A stretch of DNA of 64,000 bases, taken from contig NZ_CP073748.1 of assembly GCF_024398035.1 (NCBI RefSeq), positions 487,501 to 551,500 of the forward strand, in the 5' to 3' direction. The stretch's first letter is position 1. Each line of letters begins with the position of its first letter. The notes below the pieces were generated by a model. That model worked only from the letters and a program-made list of their open reading frames with translations, searched no databases and was not told the DNA's origin. Origin of the DNA: Kordiimonas sp. SCSIO 12603 (lineage in GTDB: Bacteria; Pseudomonadota; Alphaproteobacteria; Sphingomonadales; Kordiimonadaceae). Below, one piece after another: positions 53,723 through 61,615 of this stretch. The translations under genes and the position numbers were made by a program.

Positions 53723-53926
53723 GCGACGAAGACCTCCATATCAAGGGGTTGGGGCGCATCACAGGGAAGAGCAAGAATAGGGTGTGTTGCACCACATAAA
53801 GCTGTTTGTTCTGACAAAGCGTTTATGACGCAAAGTGGCCCAATTTGCAACGAAGACTCCCCATTTTCTCCATGTTTGCGCCTTATTTGAATATAATTTT
53901 ATGTAGGTCAAAGAAGGAAAAATACA

Positions 53927-54040
53927 ATGACTGAATTTACGACAGCAGAATTTCTAGTAGCCCTGAGTTTAATGGCCATCACCATCGCAGGCTTGCGCCA
54001 CAGCTCTATGCAATTAAAGCGAAGTCAGGTTGGAAGGTAA
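53927..54040 (+). CDS. 37-residue putative membrane peptide
   Basis: Small ORF: ATG at 53927 with AAGGAA seven to eight bases upstream, stop TAA at 54038-54040. The peptide has a hydrophobic stretch (about residues 9-23, FLVALSLMAITIAGL) and a basic tail with several Lys/Arg, as in small inner-membrane proteins. A TATAAT lies 30 bases before the start (53892-53897). No homologue recognised. Convergent with the phosphatase gene, ten bases away. Confidence 0.45.
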   Translation: MTEFTTAEFLVALSLMAITIAGLRHSSMQLKRSQVGR

Positions 54041-54050
54041 TTAAGGTTAA

Positions 54051-54602
54051 CTACTGATCAGCTTCGCCTTTGAGGCGTTTTTCTGTGGCTTCTGTCCATG
54101 TGTTCAGGCCCGCCTTTCTGCCTAGCTCCATCGCTTCTGCAAATGGCACCTTCTGCATTTTAAAGGCACGGAGCGCGAGCATGGCGCCAACCCTGTTACC
54201 CGTACGGCAATGAACAAAGGCTTTGCCGCCTGCGGCTTCAAGTGCTTGATTTAGAAGCGCTAAATTTCGGTCATTAAGGTCGATTTCTGTTTGAATGGGA
54301 ATGCGCACGAAGGTCATACCCAAATCTTCAACCACCATTTTCTCATCGTAGGTTAGGGCGGTGGTTTCTTCCGTATAGGGGCGCAGCGTTATAATGGTAT
54401 CAAAGCCAAGTGCTTTGATTTTAGCGATGTCCATTTTTTCAGGCTGACCGCCAACGAGCAGGCCCTTGATAGGTGTTTGAAGATTTGGAACCTGAAGAGC
54501 ATCCTCTTTTGGGATTGTTTGCGCTTGCTGCTCTTGAAGGCCAACAGCGGGGCTATTCCAAATGAGCGCTAAGAGCATTGATAAAGGTACTAAAAACTTC
54601 AT
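54051..54602 (-). CDS. exported phosphatase-like protein (DUF442 type)
   Basis: 183 residues with signal peptide (MKFLVPLSMLLALIWNSPAVG), so likely periplasmic. The phosphatase-like loop VHCRTGNRVGAML has Cys then Arg five residues later (C-x4-R), as in DUF442/beta-lactamase-hydrolase-like phosphatases, rather than the classic C-x5-R. Upstream blocks LLVGGQPEKMDIAKIKALGFDTIITLRP and FVRIPIQ fit the family. Substrate unknown. ATG 54602 has AAGGAAG eight bases upstream; the longer frame adds a non-signal tail. Confidence 0.82.
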   Translation of the reverse strand: MKFLVPLSMLLALIWNSPAVGLQEQQAQTIPKEDALQVPNLQTPIKGLLVGGQPEKMDIAKIKALGFDTIITLRPYTEETTALTYDEKMVVEDLGMTFVRIPIQTEIDLNDRNLALLNQALEAAGGKAFVHCRTGNRVGAMLALRAFKMQKVPFAEAMELGRKAGLNTWTEATEKRLKGEADQ

Positions 54603-54689
54603 GCTTTTGCTTCCTTCACTCTCAACCCCGCACGCATTATAGCTCAAATATACTAATAATTAATGTAAAAAGATTGTTCAGGCTCTGTT

Positions 54690-54953
54690 TTATGGAGCGC
54701 TGGCTTTAATGGAAAGCGCGTGAACAGGGCCTTTTAGTTCTTCCTTAAGAGCATCCATCACCATGCGCTGCATGGCTACGCGGTTTTTGCCTGTGAAGGC
54801 TTCTGCTTTTATCACAACAGTGAAATGGCTCTCGCCGCCTTCCCTATAACCACCGTGCCCTCGGTGCATTTCGCTGTCGTCTATAATCTCCAGATGCAGC
54901 GGAGAAAGTGCGTCATTTAGCCTTTTTTCAATTCGTTTAGTGACTTCACCCAT
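54690..54953 (-). CDS. bolA: BolA family protein
   Basis: 87 residues. BolA fold, stress morphogene and partner of monothiol glutaredoxins in iron-sulfur handling. The conserved loop DDSEMHRGHGGYREGGESHFTV holds the histidines that bind cluster or partner, followed by the helix NRVAMQRMVMDALKEEL. ATG at 54953 with AAGG a few bases upstream; the 34-residue longer frame is not BolA-like. It diverges from cobS over 151 bp, the neighbourhood often seen in Alphaproteobacteria. Confidence 0.92.
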   Translation of the reverse strand: MGEVTKRIEKRLNDALSPLHLEIIDDSEMHRGHGGYREGGESHFTVVIKAEAFTGKNRVAMQRMVMDALKEELKGPVHALSIKASAP

Positions 54954-55104
54954 TTTTGCCTTACTCTCACATAAAATAATATTACCTATAATCGGGGTGG
55001 CAGGAATTTGCGTATCTGCTAAAACTTGCCCCTCACCTCTTAGGATGGTGATCAATTTCTATTTGGCAAGTGCCAGATTGTAAGTCACGGGAAAAGGATG
55101 TGAT

Positions 55105-56100
55105 ATGACCGCAGCTGCGGCCGATAAGTTGCCAAGTTTGGATATGCCTGAAACCAAAGTTTCGGTTCGTGAAACTTTCGGTATTGATATTGATATGGAA
55201 GTGCCAGCGTTTGCTGAGCATACAGAACATGTGCCGGATGTGGACAGCAGCTATGTGTTTGATCCAGACACCACACTTGCGGTTCTTGCTGGCTTCAGTC
55301 ACAACCGCCGTGTGATGATCCAGGGATATCACGGCACAGGTAAATCAACGCATATCGAGCAGGTTGCTGCGCGTCTTAACTGGCCCACTATCCGCGTGAA
55401 CCTTGATAGCCATATCAGCCGTATTGATCTGGTTGGTAAAGATGCCATTGTCCTCAAGGATGGTAAGCAGGTTACTCAGTTCCAGGAAGGTATTCTGCCT
55501 TGGGCGCTTCAGAACCCAACGGCGATTGTGTTTGATGAATATGATGCAGGTCGCCCGGATGTGATGTTTGTAATCCAGCGTGTTCTTGAAGTTGAAGGCA
55601 AGCTTACTCTGCTAGATCAGAACCGTGTCATTCGTCCACACCCGGCGTTCCGTATCTTCGCAACAGCAAACACGGTTGGTCTCGGTGATACCACAGGCCT
55701 TTACCACGGTACGCAGCAAATTAACCAGGGCCAGATGGACCGCTGGAATATTGTATCTACGCTTAATTATCTGCCGCACAGTACAGAAACCGATATTATG
55801 GTGGCGAAGTTGCCTGAGTATGGTAGCGAAGAAGGCCGCAAGATCATTGAAAATATGGTTCGGGTGGCTGATCTTTCTCGCACAGGCTTCATGGCTGGAG
55901 ATATCTCTACGGTGATGAGCCCACGTACGGTTCTCACATGGGCCCAAAATGCGCAGATCTTTGGTGATGTTGGTTTTGCTTTCCGTGTAAGTTTCCTCAA
56001 CAAATGTGATGAAGCTGAGCGCGCAATTGTAGCTGAATATTATCAGCGGGCTTTTGGTGATGAACTGAAAGAATCTGCAACAAATTTGCTTGTTGGTTAA
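55105..56100 (+). CDS. cobS: cobaltochelatase subunit CobS (AAA+)
   Basis: AAA+ ATPase of the aerobic cobaltochelatase; with CobT it forms the ring that drives cobalt insertion by CobN in B12 synthesis. N-terminal segment typical of CobS, Walker [10 protein letters not shown] (74-82), Walker [15 protein letters not shown], sensor 1 RIFATANT. 331 residues. AAAGGA precedes ATG. cobT follows after 18 bases. No cobN or other corrin gene is in the window. Confidence 0.93.
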   Translation: MTAAAADKLPSLDMPETKVSVRETFGIDIDMEVPAFAEHTEHVPDVDSSYVFDPDTTLAVLAGFSHNRRVMIQGYHGTGKSTHIEQVAARLNWPTIRVNLDSHISRIDLVGKDAIVLKDGKQVTQFQEGILPWALQNPTAIVFDEYDAGRPDVMFVIQRVLEVEGKLTLLDQNRVIRPHPAFRIFATANTVGLGDTTGLYHGTQQINQGQMDRWNIVSTLNYLPHSTETDIMVAKLPEYGSEEGRKIIENMVRVADLSRTGFMAGDISTVMSPRTVLTWAQNAQIFGDVGFAFRVSFLNKCDEAERAIVAEYYQRAFGDELKESATNLLVG

Positions 56101-56118
56101 GCCCGGAGAGGACGCTTC

Positions 56119-57978
56119 ATGGCTGATGGAAGCCAGAAAAACCGCGAAGTCTTTGAGCAGGCTGTAATCTCTACCACCAAGGCCGCTGCCGGTGATCGTG
56201 ATCTTGAGGTTAAGTTCACGGCAGATATCCCGGGTCTGGTTGGGAAAGAAGCCCGAGTGCCGACGCTACCGCACAAAATTCAGATGAAAGATATTTCTGA
56301 AGTACGCGGGCATGCAGATAGCATGGCTATGAAACACCGCCATCATGATGCTGCGCTTCACCAAAAGCTGGCACCGGGCGGTGCTGTATCTCGAGCGATA
56401 TTTGATGCGGTGGAGCAAGCGCGTTTTGAAGCAATTGGCGCACGGCAAATGCCGGGTATGAAAGCTAATATGGCTGTGCTTGAAAGCAAGCGTGCGCTTG
56501 AAAGCGGCCTTATGCGCCCATCAGATGATGAGCAGGCAAAGCTTGCAAATGTTGTAGGGCTTCTGGCCCGTGAACGTTTAACGGGTATGGCACCTCCAGA
56601 AGAGGCAACTCTTGCGGTGGAAGGCCAGCGTAAATGGCTTGAAGAAAGCATTGGTCATCTTCTTGATACGCTTGAGGATAAGGTGGATGATCAGCGCGGC
56701 CTGTCTGTGATCAGCCGTACTATCATTTCCGCACTTGTTGGCGAAGGTGAGGGCGAGCAGGTAGACAAGGAAGAAACTTCCGAAAGCCCAGAAGAAACTG
56801 CCCCGGATGCTCCTGAAGAACAGGAAGCAGAATCCAGCCAGGATGAAGCGGGTGATGCCGACGGCGCTGAAGGTACGGAAGATAGTGAAGGCGAAGCGGA
56901 TGATGATGAAGCATCATCTGAAGCGGGTGTTGAAGATACAGACGACACAGAAGCTGAGGCCGGGGAAGGTAAGCATGAAGGCGCAATGCCTTGGCGGCCA
57001 AACCGCCCGCTTGATCAGCTTCCTGAAGGACACTTTTATAAGGTCTTCACTGAAGAATTTGATGAAATTATCAAAGCGGAAGAGCTGTGTGACACTGAAG
57101 AGCTTGAACGTTTGAGGAAATATCTCGATCAGCAGATGGCGCATTTGTCGGGTGCTGTGTCCAAGCTCGCGAACCGTTTGCAGCGCCGCTTACTCGCGCA
57201 GCAGCGTCGTCACTGGAACTTTGATCTTGAAGAAGGTCTTCTCGATTCGGGGCGTCTTTCTCGGGTGGTAACAGATCCTTTAAGGCCGCTTTCTTATAAG
57301 CTCGAATCAGAAACCGAATTTAAGGATACGGTGGTAACGCTCTTACTGGATAATTCAGGTTCTATGCGCGGTAGGCCAATTTCTATTGCAGCGATTTCAG
57401 CTGACATTCTTGCTCGTACTCTGGAACGTTGCGGCGTGAAAGTAGAGATTCTCGGCTTTACAACAAAGGCATGGAAAGGCGGACAATCCCGCGAGAAATG
57501 GCTGCAGGCATCACGTCCTGAAAAACCAGGTCGCCTCAACGATCTAAGGCATATTGTTTATAAAACCGCAGACAGCCCTTGGCGCCGTGCGCGCCGTAAT
57601 TTGGGGCTTATGATGCGGGAAGGGCTCCTGAAGGAAAACATTGATGGTGAAGCGCTCTTGTGGGCTCATCACCGGCTTATTTCCCGCCCTGAAGAACGCC
57701 GTATTCTTATGGTTATCTCTGACGGCGCACCAGTGGATGACAGCACGCTTTCCGTGAACACAGGTACGTACCTTGAAAATCATCTGCGGCAGGTGATCAA
57801 ATGGATTGAAAAAGCATCTCCTGTGGAATTGATCGCTATTGGTATCGGCCATGATGTAACACGCTATTATCAGCGGGCGGTTACCATACTTGATGCAGAG
57901 CAATTGGGCGGCGCGATGACAGAACAGCTTGCAGCCTTGTTCGCAGATATAGTACCAACACCACGAAAAATTCGGTAG
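56119..57978 (+). CDS. cobT: cobaltochelatase subunit CobT (VWA)
   Basis: 619 residues. N-terminal CobT domain, then an acidic low-complexity linker (about 215-290, dominated by Glu, Asp, Ser, Ala), then a von Willebrand A domain with the MIDAS motif DNSGSMRG (about 413-420). Works with CobS as the ATPase motor. GAGGA six bases before ATG. The esterase-like gene follows 25 bases later and is probably in the same message. Confidence 0.93.
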   Translation: MADGSQKNREVFEQAVISTTKAAAGDRDLEVKFTADIPGLVGKEARVPTLPHKIQMKDISEVRGHADSMAMKHRHHDAALHQKLAPGGAVSRAIFDAVEQARFEAIGARQMPGMKANMAVLESKRALESGLMRPSDDEQAKLANVVGLLARERLTGMAPPEEATLAVEGQRKWLEESIGHLLDTLEDKVDDQRGLSVISRTIISALVGEGEGEQVDKEETSESPEETAPDAPEEQEAESSQDEAGDADGAEGTEDSEGEADDDEASSEAGVEDTDDTEAEAGEGKHEGAMPWRPNRPLDQLPEGHFYKVFTEEFDEIIKAEELCDTEELERLRKYLDQQMAHLSGAVSKLANRLQRRLLAQQRRHWNFDLEEGLLDSGRLSRVVTDPLRPLSYKLESETEFKDTVVTLLLDNSGSMRGRPISIAAISADILARTLERCGVKVEILGFTTKAWKGGQSREKWLQASRPEKPGRLNDLRHIVYKTADSPWRRARRNLGLMMREGLLKENIDGEALLWAHHRLISRPEERRILMVISDGAPVDDSTLSVNTGTYLENHLRQVIKWIEKASPVELIAIGIGHDVTRYYQRAVTILDAEQLGGAMTEQLAALFADIVPTPRKIR

Positions 57979-58003
57979 TTGCAGTTAAATAGGTTTACGG
58001 CAC

Positions 58004-59038
58004 ATGCGTAACAAACTTTTGGTTATTGGGATCATTGTATTTTCCTTGCTCGCTGGTGTTTCCAGTTATTTCGGGCGCCAGCATCTGGCCGCTGAGCTGG
58101 AAGGCAAAGGCGTGCCGTTTAATGTACGCGTGGAAAAATTACCGTTGAATGAAGAAGACCCGGGCTTGTTTAAGGTAGGTGAGCTTACCTACATGCGGGG
58201 TTGGGCGCTTACAGCTGATAACGATGATTTCGGTGGCTTCTCTGGAATGGTTGTTGAGGATGATGGTAAGAAGCTGATTGCCGTGAACGATAAAGGTGAT
58301 TGGTTCGCAGCCCACATTGACGCGGGTAAAGATACGCTGTTCACTAGCCCCGGCAGTATCAATAGTTTCGCCGGAGTAGGCCTTCTGGCTAAGGCTTCCT
58401 TTGATGCTGAAAGTATTATTAGGGCACAAGATGGAAAGTATCTGATCAGCTTTGAACAGGACCACCGTTTGATGACAACAGATACAATCGCTGGTGAACC
58501 AGTTGAGTATCCTGTTGCTGCGGATTATTCGGAGATGGCGCGGAATGGCGGTTTGGAGGCAATTACCCAGCTTCCAAATGGTGATTTACTTCTGTTTGCT
58601 GAGCACGGTCAGGATGCTAAAGGATCGTTACCTGTTTGGATTACAAATAAGGAAACTTCCCGCCGCATCGGTTTTATACCGCCAGCCAATTACTCTCCTA
58701 CAGATGCTGCAACGCTTCCGAATGGGGATGTACTCCTTCTGATGCGCCATTATTCACCGCTCGATGGGGTTTCGGCGAAAGTTATACTCTTGGCGGCGGA
58801 AGGTATTGCGGCAGGTCACACACTTGCAGGCTATGAACTTGCACATCTGGAACCGCCTTATAGTGTTGATAACATGGAAGCGATGGATATCGTCCCGCTG
58901 CAGGATGGCCGTATCCGTATTTATATGATGTCGGATGATAATTTCAGTCTGCGCCAGCGCACACTTCTTTTGGTCTTTGATTGGAAACCAGAACATAAGT
59001 TGGTGATGAAAGTTTACGATGAGGTTAAGCCCGATTAG
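58004..59038 (+). CDS. phytase/esterase-like exported protein
   Basis: 344 residues. N-terminal hydrophobic anchor or signal (MRNKLLVIGIIVFSLLAGVSSYF). Remainder is beta-propeller-like and matches the esterase-like activity of phytase family: GGFSGMVVEDDGKKLIAVNDKGDWF, NGGLEAITQLPNGDLLLFAEHG, DAATLPNGDVLLLMRHY, and NMEAMDIVPLQDGRIRIYMMSDDNF near the end, which carry the acidic residues. Activity unknown. It follows cobT closely, an arrangement I recall from other Alphaproteobacteria. Confidence 0.82.
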   Translation: MRNKLLVIGIIVFSLLAGVSSYFGRQHLAAELEGKGVPFNVRVEKLPLNEEDPGLFKVGELTYMRGWALTADNDDFGGFSGMVVEDDGKKLIAVNDKGDWFAAHIDAGKDTLFTSPGSINSFAGVGLLAKASFDAESIIRAQDGKYLISFEQDHRLMTTDTIAGEPVEYPVAADYSEMARNGGLEAITQLPNGDLLLFAEHGQDAKGSLPVWITNKETSRRIGFIPPANYSPTDAATLPNGDVLLLMRHYSPLDGVSAKVILLAAEGIAAGHTLAGYELAHLEPPYSVDNMEAMDIVPLQDGRIRIYMMSDDNFSLRQRTLLLVFDWKPEHKLVMKVYDEVKPD

Positions 59039-59460
59039 GCTTTATAACTGACTTTGAGGTCTTCAATGATTTTGAAGGCCAGCGCCGCTCGGTCTGTTCT
59101 TAGGTCAGTTGAAAACTCTTGCGGTACTTCTGTCTGGTTATCCCACTTTTCAGACCAATCAATAATTTCCAGCATTGCAGGAACGAGCGACAGACCCTTA
59201 TCTGTCAGTTGATAGATTTTACGCACACCGTGCTCCGGATCAGGCAGTTTTTTTACCACCCCTTCTTCTTCAAGCTTTTTAAGCCTGTTGGTGAGAATGT
59301 TCGTGGCAATACCTTCGCCTGCGTTCAGGAAATCCTGAAAATGACGAGCGCCTTTAAACATCAGATCACGCAAAACCAGCATGCTCCAGTTGTCTCCGAA
59401 GATCGAGGCCCCATACCGGATTGGGCAGCCGTGCCATTCTGTTGAATTCCTCTGTGTCAT
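59035..59460 (-). CDS. HxlR-family transcriptional regulator
   Basis: 141 residues, one winged HTH of the HxlR type: HGCPIRYGASIFGDNWSMLVLRDLMF, FQDFLNAGEGIATNILTNRLKKLEEEGVV, YQLTDKG. Cys12 near the N-terminus is the position that senses oxidants or electrophiles in several HxlR proteins. Diverges from a four-helix membrane protein gene with paired palindromes in the gap. Its stop overlaps the esterase-like gene by four bases. Confidence 0.88.
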   Translation of the reverse strand: MTQRNSTEWHGCPIRYGASIFGDNWSMLVLRDLMFKGARHFQDFLNAGEGIATNILTNRLKKLEEEGVVKKLPDPEHGVRKIYQLTDKGLSLVPAMLEIIDWSEKWDNQTEVPQEFSTDLRTDRAALAFKIIEDLKVSYKA

Positions 59461-59488
59461 AAACAGATTTTACCTTGAATATAGAATG

Positions 59489-59542
59489 CTTGCAAATAAC
59501 AAGTTATTCTCGTAGGGTAAATTTAACTTGCAAAAAGCAAGT
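59489..59542. promoter_or_regulatory. paired HxlR-type operator palindromes
   Basis: Right site: ACTTGC-AAAAA-GCAAGT (59526-59542), perfect 6-bp arms. Left site: CTTG-N7-CAAG (59489-59503), same core sequence. They sit in the divergent gap between the HxlR gene and its neighbour, so control of both is likely. Confidence 0.6.
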
Positions 59543-59572
59543 AATAAGTCGAAGGAATAGGAGGGGTTTCCG

Positions 59573-59992
59573 GTGAAACATATTATTTCTATTGTTGCTT
59601 TTATGGTGGTTACGTTTGCCGTACAGGGCACGTCACACTTTGTTTTGAATGCTGATCATTACGCAGGGATTGCGCATTTGCGGCCAGAACCAATTATGCC
59701 TTTGGGGTTTGCTGCTATGATTATACAGGGAGCGATTTTGTCGTTGCTTCTTGAACGAAGTACAAACAATCAAGCTACTATCAAAGATGGCTTCTTTCTG
59801 AGCATGATGTTTGGCATTTTTCTGGGGTCATATATGTGGCTCGCAGAGCCTGCGAAATATGCGGTGCCGTCAGTTACTGCGTGGGTTTTGGTTGAGTTAC
59901 CAATGAACCTTATCCAGTTTGCGGTTTACGGTGTGATGATTGGGTTTATCCACCAGCGTTTTACCAAACAGGTTGCAGCTGAACCGGCGTAA
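59573..59992 (+). CDS. four-helix membrane protein of unknown function
   Basis: 139 residues, GTG start with a strong AGGAGG nine bases upstream. Four hydrophobic segments near 4-21, 42-60, 72-92 and 104-128; polar residues HxxxN in SHFVLNADHYAG and a WLAEPAKYA loop. No family identified with confidence. The divergent HxlR gene and the palindromes between them suggest that HxlR regulates it. Confidence 0.68.
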   Translation: MKHIISIVAFMVVTFAVQGTSHFVLNADHYAGIAHLRPEPIMPLGFAAMIIQGAILSLLLERSTNNQATIKDGFFLSMMFGIFLGSYMWLAEPAKYAVPSVTAWVLVELPMNLIQFAVYGVMIGFIHQRFTKQVAAEPA

Positions 59993-60005
59993 TGTGCGTA
60001 AAAAT

Positions 60006-60035
60006 AAACGCCGCAGGATTGCTCCCGCGGCGTTT
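60006..60035 (-). terminator. rho-independent terminator after rpmB
   Basis: AAACGCCGC (60006-60014) and GCGGCGTTT (60027-60035), perfect nine-base arms; on the minus strand the stem is followed by ATTTTT. It is 26 bases after the rpmB stop. Confidence 0.75.
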
Positions 60036-60060
60036 GGTAAATCTAGATAGAGCGTGATGC

Positions 60061-60348
60061 TTATGCAGCAGCTTGCTTCTTCTTGATTTCTTTCTTCAGC
60101 TTCAGCGCTGTAGCTGAAAGATCAGCGTCGCGAGCTTTAAGAAGGAAGTTATCCAGGCCAGCGTTGTGCTCAACAGAACGTAGCGCGTGTGTAGAAATGC
60201 GCAGACGCACGGAGCGGCCTAGAGTGTCAGAAAGAAGAGTTACATTTGTTAGGTTCGGTAGAAAGCGACGACGAGTTTTGTTGTGTGCGTGAGACACGTT
60301 GTTACCAGTCATTACTTTTTTACCAGTTAGTTCACATACGCGAGCCAT
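60061..60348 (-). CDS. rpmB: 50S ribosomal protein L28
   Basis: 95 residues, alphaproteobacterial length with a lysine-rich tail. N-terminal [25 protein letters not shown], then RRRFLPNL, and [16 protein letters not shown]-like region with [14 protein letters not shown]. Ribosome subunit. AAGGAT eight bases before ATG. A hairpin CAGCGC/GCGCTG (60370-60385) lies in its leader. Confidence 0.97.
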   Translation of the reverse strand: MARVCELTGKKVMTGNNVSHAHNKTRRRFLPNLTNVTLLSDTLGRSVRLRISTHALRSVEHNAGLDNFLLKARDADLSATALKLKKEIKKKQAAA

Positions 60349-60369
60349 GATCTTTATCCTTCTTTTTCT

Positions 60370-60385
60370 CAGCGCTTATGCGCTG
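60370..60385 (-). promoter_or_regulatory. leader hairpin of rpmB
   Basis: CAGCGC-TTAT-GCGCTG, perfect 6-bp stem, just upstream of the rpmB ribosome-binding site. It could affect translation or mRNA stability. Confidence 0.35.
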
Positions 60386-60497
60386 GAATCTTTATGATCG
60401 TTTACATCTCACATGCTAAAATCAGCACGGATAGCGCGCTACTTATGTGATTCGCCAAGCAGGGTCAAGGTTTATTGCGCCTTTTGGAGTGCTAAGC

Positions 60498-60887
60498 CTA
60501 GATTAGCTTCAACGGAATAGAGTTATTGTCTTCGACCATCGCAATGACATTCTCTTCGATCCATCGGTCAAGCGAGCAGATTTTCTCCTGCAAGCCTTCT
60601 CCAAGCGGCGTCAGGCTATATACCACATGAGGCGGTATAGTTTGGTGATCTTCTCTGTGTACAAGCTTCATTTCCGCAAGTTCTTTGATGGTCTGGGTCA
60701 GCATCTTCTGAGAAATGCCGTCAATAAACCTCATAAGTTCACCGTTACGCATAGGCCCATCTTTCAGCGCATCAATAATGAGCAGGCTCCACTTGCTGGA
60801 GAGCTTGGTAATAAGATATCGGGCGGGGCATTTTGCACAAAAGACATCGCCAGCAACATCAGATTTTGATTTTGGCATCTCATACAT
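60498..60887 (-). CDS. HxlR-family transcriptional regulator (CxxC type)
   Basis: 129 residues. HxlR winged helix: CAKCPARYLITKLSSKWSLLIIDAL, FIDGISQKMLTQTIKELAEMKLV, YSLTPLGE. The CAKC pair near residue 17-20 could be a thiol or metal switch. AAAGGT precedes ATG. Divergent from the carboxymuconolactone-decarboxylase-like gene, a common arrangement for redox-sensing HxlR proteins. Confidence 0.88.
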   Translation of the reverse strand: MYEMPKSKSDVAGDVFCAKCPARYLITKLSSKWSLLIIDALKDGPMRNGELMRFIDGISQKMLTQTIKELAEMKLVHREDHQTIPPHVVYSLTPLGEGLQEKICSLDRWIEENVIAMVEDNNSIPLKLI

Positions 60888-60907
60888 AATCTTTTACCTT
60901 TTTCATA

Positions 60908-60939
60908 GTTACCAAAAGGTGCGTACTTGCATAAAAGTA
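60908..60939. promoter_or_regulatory. candidate HxlR operator
   Basis: TACTT-N6-AAGTA (60924-60939) next to ACC-AAAA-GGT (60911-60920) in the divergent gap between the HxlR gene and the CMD-domain gene. Arms are short; moderate support from position. Confidence 0.42.
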
Positions 60940-60999
60940 ATCTCATGATCAGGTTTAAAAGACAAGAGTTTCTCTATTAATTCCGAGAAGGATAAATGT

Positions 61000-61578
61000 A
61001 TGTCTGATTATGAAGTTAAACCTTTTGCCCGTTTTGATGAAACAACAGCGCCTGAGGCATCAAAAGAACATCTGTTAGCTGCTAAAGCCGCCTTTGGCCT
61101 GATTCCGAATGTTGAAAAAGTAATGGCGCAGTCACCAGGGTTGCTTGCAACTTATATGGCTGGCTGGGATGCTTTTGGCGAAAGTAGTTTCACCGCCGCC
61201 GAGCAACAAATTGTCTACCAAGCTGCAAACTTTGAAAACAACTGTGAATATTGCATGCCGTGGCATACGATTCTGGCTGAAAACTCAGGCTTACTAGAGG
61301 TTGATGTAGAAGCGCTTAGAAATGGTGCGGCTCTTTCAAACGCCAAGCATGATGCGCTGAGAATTTTTGCCCGGGATATGGTGCGTACCAAAGGAAGTCT
61401 CGCACCAGCTGAAGTGAGAGCTTTTTTTGATGCAGGTTACAGTGAAAAACACGCCCTTGAAGTGGTGCTGGGTCTGGCTGTTAAGATGATGAGCAATTAC
61501 ACAAATGCGATTGCACAGACACCGCTTGATCAAGCTGCACAAGCCAAGGCGTGGAAAAAACCTACGTTAAGAGGATAA
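61000..61578 (+). CDS. carboxymuconolactone decarboxylase (AhpD-like) family protein
   Basis: 192 residues. The AhpD-type redox motif is present: NCEYCMPWH, with Cys82, Cys85 and His89, so a thiol peroxidase or disulfide-exchange activity is likely rather than a decarboxylase. Helical core with FTAAEQQIVYQAANFENN and ALEVVLGLAVKMMSNYTN. AAGGAT seven bases before ATG. Regulated, I infer, by the divergent HxlR protein. A strong terminator follows. Confidence 0.88.
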   Translation: MSDYEVKPFARFDETTAPEASKEHLLAAKAAFGLIPNVEKVMAQSPGLLATYMAGWDAFGESSFTAAEQQIVYQAANFENNCEYCMPWHTILAENSGLLEVDVEALRNGAALSNAKHDALRIFARDMVRTKGSLAPAEVRAFFDAGYSEKHALEVVLGLAVKMMSNYTNAIAQTPLDQAAQAKAWKKPTLRG

Positions 61579-61580
61579 TC

Positions 61581-61612
61581 AAAAAGGGCAGCCGATTAAG
61601 GCTGCCCTTTTT
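61581..61612. terminator. bidirectional rho-independent terminator
   Basis: Thirteen-base arms (61581-61593 and 61600-61612), loop GATTAA, A-run and T-run at the two ends, between the convergent CMD-domain gene and the amidase gene. Confidence 0.9.
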
Positions 61613-61615
61613 GTA

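Noticed and set aside
54690-55055. Longer BolA start at 55055
   Set aside because: The extra 34 residues are not BolA-like and cover the region needed for the bolA/cobS promoters.
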